Positions 6,243 to 10,588 of a stretch of DNA of 10,588 nucleotides are shown here, piece by piece; positions within the stretch are counted from its first letter, which is position 1; each line of letters begins with the position of its first letter. The stretch spans positions 1 to 10,588 of the forward strand of contig CAZDDY010000017.1 in the NCBI GenBank assembly GCA_964504455.1, read 5' to 3'. This DNA is from CAZDDY01 sp964504455 (GTDB taxonomy: Bacteria; Patescibacteriota; Minisyncoccia; Phycocordibacterales; UBA9973). The translations under genes and the position numbers were made by a program. The notes under the pieces were generated by a model, which worked only from the letters and a program-made list of their open reading frames with translations, was not told the origin of the DNA and did not search any database.

Positions 6243-6326
6243 ATGTTATGTTATTCGCAAAAATCTTTTGTCCTTCCGACAATTCGACCCCTTACACACA
6301 GTGGAGGATTTTCTTTTGCGATATAA
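6243..6326 (+). CDS. Possible 27-codon small ORF or leader peptide
   Basis: An ATG lies exactly 8 nt after the TATAAT of the strong promoter. This is the same spacing seen upstream of the ProC-like gene, the glycosyltransferase gene and the tRNA 5' end, so it would be leaderless. It would encode MLCYSQKSFV and 17 further residues, with two prolines, ending in TAA. The intrinsic terminator starts 27 nt later, as in attenuator leader peptides. Against it, a second ATG at 6248 opens another 27-codon ORF (to 6331) in a different frame, and no composition signal separates them. No homology is recognised. Confidence 0.25.
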   Translation: MLCYSQKSFVLPTIRPLTHSGGFSFAI

Positions 6327-6353
6327 TCTAAAGTTTACAGACTAGATCATAAA

Positions 6354-6387
6354 AGAAAGCCCTTCACAAAGAGGGGCTTTCTTCTTT
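6354..6387 (+). terminator. Strong intrinsic terminator upstream of the ProC-like gene
   Basis: A 12-bp stem (6354-6365 with 6371-6382, one G-U pair) has a 5-nt loop and is followed by TCTTT. On the minus strand the stem is followed by TTTTAT, so it may also act that way. No clear gene ends just upstream on the + strand; the nearest is the small ORF ending at 6326. Confidence 0.75.
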
Positions 6388-6394
6388 AAAAACT

Positions 6395-6400
6395 TAAAAT
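6395..6400 (+). promoter_or_regulatory. Candidate -10 box for the ProC-like gene
   Basis: TAAAAT (5 of 6) lies 8 nt before the ATG at 6409, which would give an almost leaderless mRNA. No -35 match or extended TG is present; the -35 position falls inside the terminator stem. Read-through from the promoter at 6207-6234 is the alternative source of transcript. Confidence 0.3.
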
Positions 6401-6408
6401 CAACAATT

Positions 6409-7419
6409 ATGTATCCGAAACAACACAGAGTAAATTATGGTTTCCCTATTATGGTCATTGGTGACGGCAAAGTTGCCCAAGCGTATGTTGATGGTAAACA
6501 AGCCATCAAAGGGTTTGCAAACCCGATAACAGTTATCGGGAAAGGAACCAATGCCCTTTTCTTTAAAAAAAGAGGTATTGACTACCAAACACCCGAGTCT
6601 GTGGGAGAACTTACAGGAAGTGTTATTCTTGCCGTCAGACCCCAAAATGGTCTTGCGGCGCTTTCTCTTGTAAAAGAAAAGGCTCGTAATCCCAAACTGG
6701 TCACCTCGTTGATTTCAGGTATCACATTTGATGATCTCAAAGAGATCACCGGTATCAACGAAAACTGTATCGCTACCGCAACACTAAATGTAAACATCCG
6801 GTATCGGAGTGGTATTGTGTACTGGCATGATAGAAAAAAATACACTCCCGGTGAAATAGAAGAGAGTGTCTTTGGCCAGACGTTCGGAGGATTAACTTCT
6901 CCGGGCAAAAAATGTACGGGATACTTAAAAAAAGTACATGCTGACAACAAATCCGCAGATGAAAAAATTCTGGACGCAGTGGTGTTAGTGGGTTCAGGAG
7001 CCGCACTACATGCAAAAGCAATTTGGCTTGCATATGAAAAGGAGGCTATAAAACAAAAACCTTTGAAAAAGTTCTTAGGGGAACTTGCTCATGGCACATA
7101 TCCTCAAATAATCCAAAAGTATTTTGAAGCTTTAAATATGGCAACGATAGGTGTCTTTGGAACTGACTATGGCAACTTAAACCGCAAGAGTTTTCATAGT
7201 ACTGTCTCAGCACTTAGCATGTCTCCATATGAGACACCGCTTCAAATCAGCGAACATATAAAAGGCGTGGTCACAAGAGGTGGTTGCACAGCAACGAAAA
7301 TTTCTGAGGTGTCCTCTGTGCATTGCATTCAATCAAAGGAAAAAATGTCTGATGTGCTTAGTGGAATCCGTGAAAAGTCTCTTTCTTTTAGAGAGATTGC
7401 CTTAGGTACAACAATATAA
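6409..7419 (+). CDS. Divergent ProC-like (pyrroline-5-carboxylate reductase superfamily) oxidoreductase
   Basis: 336 aa, longer than typical ProC (about 270). The N-terminal Rossmann fold shows V-I-G-D-G-K-V-A-Q-A (16-25). V-I-L-A-V-R-P-Q-N (72-80) then matches the ProC V-I-L-A-V-K-P-Q segment, and S-L-I-S-G-I-T (100-106) matches ProC's A-A-G-I-T region. The helical C-terminal dimer domain begins with V-L-V-G-S-G-A-A (192-199), equivalent to ProC's S-G-S-G-P-A. T-R-G-G-C-T-A-T (289-296) stands where ProC has S-P-G-G-T-T. The ProC M-P-N-T-P motif is replaced by T-L-N-V-N-I (125-130), and residues about 140-185 look like an insertion. The fold and NAD(P) binding are well supported; the substrate may not be pyrroline-5-carboxylate. 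No Shine-Dalgarno is visible, and the gene appears to stand alone behind a terminator. It ends in a bidirectional terminator shared with the convergent glycosyltransferase gene. Confidence 0.7.
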   Translation: MYPKQHRVNYGFPIMVIGDGKVAQAYVDGKQAIKGFANPITVIGKGTNALFFKKRGIDYQTPESVGELTGSVILAVRPQNGLAALSLVKEKARNPKLVTSLISGITFDDLKEITGINENCIATATLNVNIRYRSGIVYWHDRKKYTPGEIEESVFGQTFGGLTSPGKKCTGYLKKVHADNKSADEKILDAVVLVGSGAALHAKAIWLAYEKEAIKQKPLKKFLGELAHGTYPQIIQKYFEALNMATIGVFGTDYGNLNRKSFHSTVSALSMSPYETPLQISEHIKGVVTRGGCTATKISEVSSVHCIQSKEKMSDVLSGIREKSLSFREIALGTTI

Positions 7420-7436
7420 AAACAGTAACTTATCAA

Positions 7437-7470
7437 AAAAACCTTTACGTATGTAAAGGTTTTTATTTTT
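7437..7470. terminator. Bidirectional intrinsic terminator between convergent genes
   Basis: A perfect 12-bp stem (7437-7448 with 7453-7464) has a 4-nt GTAT loop. T-runs follow on both strands: the + strand continues into ATTTTTTA, and the minus strand reads a run of seven T. It ends the ProC-like gene on one side. On the other it overlaps the TAA stop of the glycosyltransferase gene, so the two genes share it. Confidence 0.85.
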
Positions 7471-8647
7471 TATAGAGACTTAAAATACTTTCAATAACCT
7501 CTTTAACATGAGACTCCAATGTTTCTGAAAACTGGTTTTTAAGAACCGAAGAAGCATTGATGCGATACTCATCACGTGCCTGCGGATTACCTATAAGATA
7601 CAGAACTTTTTCGGCAACGGCATCAGTGTCACTTTCAGTAACTAGGTACTCTTTATATGTACTGTTTGAAAGAATTGAAATAGAAGTGGCAGTTTTTGAA
7701 CAAATAACTGGTGAGTGTGCTGTCAACGCTTCAATAAGTGGGGTATCAATTTCCCCTTCTCCCCCTATCAATAGAGTCATATGAGCTCCTCGAAAATGTG
7801 GGATGAGCGATTCGGGTTCTTTTTCAACGAATATGTGTGTATTTTTGCGATCAGTTTTAAAGAAGTTTCTGACTCTTTTTACATATGCCTCTGGTGTATA
7901 CAAAATCAAAGCAATTGGTTGATACCCTGAAACAACAGTTTTCATAATTTCTCGAAGTGACTTAAGCGCATGATGATCTGGATATGAAATATAACTAACA
8001 CAAAAAACTAGAAAGTGGGGATACTTCTCTCTGAAGTTGAAACGACGATCATCGCCTTCTGCTCTATTTTTATCAAAAAAAGGTGGCACAACCAAAACCA
8101 AATTAGGGTCTTTGTCCAATTCTTTTGCCACTAACTCTTTCATGTGCAAAGACGGAACAAAAATTTTTTCAGCTCTTCCAATAAGCGCTAACTGCTTCTG
8201 CCTCACTAATGAAACAAAAGGAAGTTTAAAAAAAAGACATGGGTTTTCAATAAAAAAAGCTTTTTTATATTTTCTGCTAAGCTTCTCGGTCAAAACGCCT
8301 GCAGTATCAACACTAAAAGATAAAATAAAATCTGGTCTAAATTTTCTTTGCCAAACAAGGTGTCTGTGAACAATCTTTCGAAGTCTAATACTTTCAATAA
8401 AAGGTGATCTGATAAGTGGCGGACTTACATAATATACCCAAATATTTGAAGCGATTTGTTTTACTTGATCGTTTTTTGATACATGTCTCCTTTCTTGTAA
8501 AAAAACAAGTACATGCACTTCACTTACATATTTTCCATATTCTTGTATTGTTTGAAACATTGCATGATGCTCGTCTAAGAGTCCTATAGAATCAATAGCA
8601 AGCAAGGCAACAAATATATCGTGTGATATTTTATATGGAAGCTCCAT
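7463..8647 (-). CDS. GT-B fold glycosyltransferase (GT4-like)
   Basis: 394 aa, no signal peptide, so probably cytoplasmic. The N-terminal half (about 10-190) looks like the acceptor-binding Rossmann domain, with F-R-P-D-F-I-L-S-F-S (103-112) and A-E-K-I-F-V-P-S (159-166), the usual 'thought to be a glycosyltransferase, who called out' strand-helix layout. The C-terminal half carries the nucleotide-sugar domain, including L-L-I-G-G-E-G-E-I-D-T-P-L-I-E-A-L (292-308) followed by S-P-V-I-C-S (312-317). This is the GT4 region that normally reads E-G-x-G-x-P-x-x-E-A. Here the spacing of the two glutamates is altered, so the usual E-x7-E is not kept. Donor and acceptor cannot be told; surface polysaccharide or protein glycosylation is likely. 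The gene stands alone between two terminators. A TATAAT 8 nt before the ATG suggests a leaderless mRNA. Confidence 0.75.
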   Translation of the reverse strand: MELPYKISHDIFVALLAIDSIGLLDEHHAMFQTIQEYGKYVSEVHVLVFLQERRHVSKNDQVKQIASNIWVYYVSPPLIRSPFIESIRLRKIVHRHLVWQRKFRPDFILSFSVDTAGVLTEKLSRKYKKAFFIENPCLFFKLPFVSLVRQKQLALIGRAEKIFVPSLHMKELVAKELDKDPNLVLVVPPFFDKNRAEGDDRRFNFREKYPHFLVFCVSYISYPDHHALKSLREIMKTVVSGYQPIALILYTPEAYVKRVRNFFKTDRKNTHIFVEKEPESLIPHFRGAHMTLLIGGEGEIDTPLIEALTAHSPVICSKTATSISILSNSTYKEYLVTESDTDAVAEKVLYLIGNPQARDEYRINASSVLKNQFSETLESHVKEVIESILSLYKK

Positions 8648-8655
8648 ATGTATCT

Positions 8656-8661
8656 ATTATA
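8656..8661 (-). promoter_or_regulatory. Candidate -10 box for the glycosyltransferase gene
   Basis: A perfect TATAAT on the minus strand ends 8 nt before the ATG at 8647, predicting a start about 2 nt upstream of the start codon. No -35 match is found; the region upstream is the terminator of the preceding gene. Confidence 0.45.
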
Positions 8662-8673
8662 AAACTAAGCCCG

Positions 8674-8710
8674 AAATAAAAATACCCCTGAGAGAGGGGC
8701 ATTTTTATTT
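8674..8710 (-). terminator. Intrinsic terminator after the peptidoglycan-binding protein gene
   Basis: CCCCT/AGGGG (8685-8689 with 8695-8699) is extended, after one A-C mismatch, by a 10-bp AT stem (8674-8683 with 8701-8710). On the minus strand the distal arm is the T-rich tail. It starts 3 nt past the stop codon at 8713. Confidence 0.8.
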
Positions 8711-8712
8711 CA

Positions 8713-9309
8713 TTAGTTAGTTGTTTGTGTAGTACTTTCTACTTCTGCTTTGATTGCATCTCTGGTCTTTGGACCAACAACGCTACCATCACCTCCGGTG
8801 ATTCCTTTTTCAATCTGAAACCTCTTAAGTGCTTCTCTTGTTTTTGGACCAAAATAACACGTAGGGGCGTCAACATTTAGATGTTTTTTAAGAATAAGGA
8901 AAAGTTGAAGAGCTTTTACATCATCACAACTTTCCATTCCTTCTTTTATCGGTCTAGAAATAATAGATGATGAGCCTTTTGCATATTCAAGGCCTTTCAT
9001 TAAGACTTTTGTTTCTTCTTTAGGAAGCGGTCTGATGTCTTTCACTGATGAATTTTGATCTTCTGGATTCTTAACCAAAGGGTCAGGTGTTGGATAATTC
9101 TCAGGACACTTTACTCCTGTCATAGGACTAAATTTGTATCCTGGCTTACAACCTAGCACCACATCAGTAGACGATGTTGCTCCCAATACTTGGGGTGTAT
9201 TCTTATAAATCTCGTACTGTTGAAGCACATCATCAAGCGTCATTGCACTTGAAACAGCTGGTACACTTATAAACAGACCGAGAACCAAGAATGCTATTGT
9301 CTTTTTCAT
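8713..9309 (-). CDS. Secreted peptidoglycan-binding domain protein
   Basis: 198 aa. A clear signal peptide (MKK, hydrophobic core, SSA cleavage site at residue 22) directs export. Residues 54-68 hold a small cysteine loop, C-K-P-G-Y-K-F-S-P-M-T-G-V-K-C, a motif I associate with short secreted proteins of Parcubacteria-like genomes (from memory). The C-terminal part (about 128-188) is a peptidoglycan-binding domain of the PG_binding_1 type: D-V-K-A-L-Q-L-F-L, then F-G-P-K-T-R-E-A-L-K-R-F-Q, then V-V-G-P-K-T-R-D-A-I. A second cysteine pair, C128 and C151, probably locks it. No catalytic domain is present, so it is a wall-binding or structural protein. It has its own consensus promoter and terminator, suggesting high expression. 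The ATG lies 10 nt after the -10 box, so the transcript is essentially leaderless. Confidence 0.85.
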   Translation of the reverse strand: MKKTIAFLVLGLFISVPAVSSAMTLDDVLQQYEIYKNTPQVLGATSSTDVVLGCKPGYKFSPMTGVKCPENYPTPDPLVKNPEDQNSSVKDIRPLPKEETKVLMKGLEYAKGSSSIISRPIKEGMESCDDVKALQLFLILKKHLNVDAPTCYFGPKTREALKRFQIEKGITGGDGSVVGPKTRDAIKAEVESTTQTTN

Positions 9310-9319
9310 AACGTTTTAT

Positions 9320-9348
9320 ATTATATTAAACTAATAATAATCTGTCAA
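9320..9348 (-). promoter_or_regulatory. Perfect-consensus sigma70-type promoter
   Basis: On the minus strand TTGACA (9348-9343) is followed, after exactly 17 nt, by TATAAT (9325-9320). Both boxes match the consensus fully. Start would be near 9313, only 3-4 nt before the ATG at 9309 of the peptidoglycan-binding protein gene. Confidence 0.85.
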
Positions 9349-9368
9349 TAGTTATTGGGAAATTAATC

Positions 9369-10588
9369 TTACTGACTGTTAATAGTAAGATCATCCCAAA
9401 CAATAGGCGCCATTGTGTATCCATCACCAGTAATTGCTCCGGCGGAACCGGCTTGTGAAAAGGTCGTATCTGTAACTGAGATGACTGGTGAACCATTCCA
9501 TAGTGCTTTAATAGAAGATCCATTCATTGAAAGCCCTATTGTGTACAGAGTATTTGCAGACATAGTGATTGAATATTCTCCCAATCTTGTCCACTGCCCT
9601 GCTACCCTTTTATAAAGTGTTAGTAAAGAATCATAAGGCTCAATATATGCCATGTAGCCTTCGGAATCAGTCGCTCCATAATTTATTCTTCTTCCTGAGA
9701 CACCGGCATACATTATCGAATCACGTGTTGGGAAAGAAATTTTTGATTGCACCGTATAGTTTGCAGAAGTTATACCTGAGGTAGTGTGAAGAGATGAAAC
9801 CTGGCCATCGTTAACATTTAACTGAAGTTTATTAGAATTTATTCTAAAATTACTTGCACCATATCTTTCGGTCCAATTTGAACCAACATCTGTACTGTTT
9901 GCTCTATCAAAATTATCAGTGAAAGAGGAAGGTTGGCCGTTCACAGTAATCACCACCTGATCAGCATTAGTTGCACCCTGAGAATCTGTGACCGTGAGCC
10001 AATATGAATACGTTCCTTGGGTAAGACCAGTAACTGTTGTGGAAAGACTATTTGGAGATGTAATCGTACCACCGGTACCTGATATTTTAGTCCAAGCGTA
10101 GGTCATAGTATTTCCGTCTGGGTCAGTTGCTCCCCCGGTGAGTGTGACTGAGTTTGTTGGGAGAGTGATTGTTTGGTCTGGGCCGGCGTTTGAGACTGGG
10201 GGTTGGTTTGAAGGTGAAATTATATAAGTATATATTTTTCCGTTAGTCCTTGGATCTGAATTATTTGATGTTGAGAAGTAAATCGCTTCCCATCCATTCT
10301 CATCCACCCAGTGACTATACCGTCCAAGTCCTAGTGTATTAATTTCTCCATGATCCGCATGTGGCGTACTAAGTGCTACTCCATTTTCAAACAATCGAAG
10401 AAGAGATCTTGTTGGATTGGAAACATTATCAGCAAGTGTCCCGAAACTTTGACCACCAATTCTATATCCGTATCCACCATCAAGAACCACGTTTGCCATA
10501 TTTATTTGATTCCCCGCCGGCGGTGGAGTCGTTGTATTATTCACCACCACAGAGACTGTCGTACTGGTGCCGACGTTTCCTGCCATAT
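9369..10588 (-). CDS. Modular secreted surface protein with PKD and LamG-like domains (N-terminus outside the window)
   Basis: 405 codons are visible. The first ATG at 10586 sits inside a domain ending M-A-G-N-V-G-T-S-T-T-V-S-V, the last strand of a bacterial Ig-like repeat, so the true start lies beyond the window. After a Thr-Pro linker come four parts, numbered from that Met. First, a domain (about 44-124) with L-L-R-L-F-E-N-G, G-R-Y-S-H-W and F-S-T-S-N-N-S-D-P-R-T-N-G, a pattern I recognise from bacterial extracellular proteins but cannot name. Second, a PKD/REJ-like domain (127-217) with P-P-V-S-N-A-G-P-D-Q and V-T-D-S-Q-G-A. Third, a LamG/concanavalin-like domain (221-405) beginning S-F-T-D-N-F-D-R-A-N. 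The protein ends inside this domain, with no LPXTG or C-terminal helix. Likely an adhesin or glycan-binding surface protein. No clear terminator separates it from the next gene. Confidence 0.8.
   Translation of the reverse strand, partial: MAGNVGTSTTVSVVVNNTTTPPPAGNQINMANVVLDGGYGYRIGGQSFGTLADNVSNPTRSLLRLFENGVALSTPHADHGEINTLGLGRYSHWVDENGWEAIYFSTSNNSDPRTNGKIYTYIISPSNQPPVSNAGPDQTITLPTNSVTLTGGATDPDGNTMTYAWTKISGTGGTITSPNSLSTTVTGLTQGTYSYWLTVTDSQGATNADQVVITVNGQPSSFTDNFDRANSTDVGSNWTERYGASNFRINSNKLQLNVNDGQVSSLHTTSGITSANYTVQSKISFPTRDSIMYAGVSGRRINYGATDSEGYMAYIEPYDSLLTLYKRVAGQWTRLGEYSITMSANTLYTIGLSMNGSSIKALWNGSPVISVTDTTFSQAGSAGAITGDGYTMAPIVWDDLTINSQ

Larger units (their letters stand above)
6241..6387 (+). 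ncRNA. Candidate small RNA or attenuated leader transcript
   Basis: This is the segment between the predicted start of the promoter at 6207-6234 and the strong terminator at 6354-6387, about 147 nt. It can fold: TCGCAAAA (6255-6262) pairs with TTTTGCGA (6314-6321), and inside it TCCTTC (6271-6276) pairs with GGAGGA (6303-6308, one G-U). CCCCT (6288-6292) could also pair with AGGGG of the terminator's 3' arm (6372-6376), a possible but weak antiterminator. It is not recognisable as 6S, SRP, tmRNA, RNase P, 5S or a known riboswitch. It may be a stand-alone RNA, or a leader controlling the ProC-like gene 22 nt beyond the terminator. Confidence 0.4.

Noticed and set aside
6313..6327. TATAAT at 6322-6327 as a promoter for the ProC-like gene
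   Set aside because: No -35 or extended TG is present, and the strong terminator at 6354-6387 would lie in its transcript too; the 6207-6234 promoter is much better.
6157..6345. 62-codon + strand ORF spanning the tRNA edge and the promoter region
   Set aside because: It begins inside the tRNA complement, runs through two promoters, and has no protein-like features.
12..10586. UGA recoding (as in Gracilibacteria/Absconditabacteria)
   Set aside because: All genes are full length without in-frame TGA, and an RF2 gene is present.
1..10588. CRISPR array, insertion sequence or attachment site
   Set aside because: No spaced direct repeats, transposase or integrase motifs, or terminal inverted repeats were seen; the tRNA has no duplicated 3' end nearby.

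Overview
The window is AT-rich bacterial chromosome. The gene set is compact, there are almost no Shine-Dalgarno sequences, the tRNA lacks an encoded CCA, the release factor 2 is unusually short, and there are small secreted proteins with cysteine-loop and peptidoglycan-binding domains. Together these look like a Candidate Phyla Radiation (Patescibacteria/Parcubacteria-type) genome. That assignment is inference from gene style; no rRNA or other taxonomic marker is present.

Layout. On the + strand, positions 12-1824 hold three envelope genes: a membrane-anchored MliC-type lysozyme-inhibitor domain protein, a membrane-anchored protein of unknown function, and a secreted M23 (LytM) peptidase with all metal and catalytic residues. 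Convergent to these, 5102-1839 on the minus strand is an ftsE-ftsX-pyrG operon with 3-nt gaps. Upstream of it on the same strand lies a tRNA-Thr(CGU)-prfB pair (6161-5205). The prfB start codon is only 5 nt after the tRNA 3' end, so the tRNA and RF2 are almost certainly made from one transcript.

From 6162 to 6408 there is a divergent promoter region. It contains a near-consensus promoter on the + strand, a small ORF of 27 codons, a foldable RNA segment and a strong intrinsic terminator, all upstream of a divergent ProC-like oxidoreductase gene (6409-7419). The minus strand then carries a GT-B glycosyltransferase (8647-7463), a secreted peptidoglycan-binding protein (9309-8713) driven by a perfect-consensus sigma70-type promoter, and the 3' part of a large modular surface protein with PKD and LamG-like domains (10588-9369, truncated by the window edge).

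Shared themes. Most genes build, remodel, protect or decorate the envelope: lysozyme inhibitor, M23 peptidase, FtsEX, peptidoglycan-binding protein, glycosyltransferase and surface adhesin-like protein. The regulatory signals are consistent: -10 boxes lie 8-10 nt before start codons or before the tRNA 5' end, which suggests leaderless transcription, and several -10 boxes carry an extended TGC. Nine of the ten annotated genes with a visible stop end in TAA, one in TAG and none in TGA. The most interesting unexplained stretch is the promoter/small ORF/terminator unit at 6207-6387.
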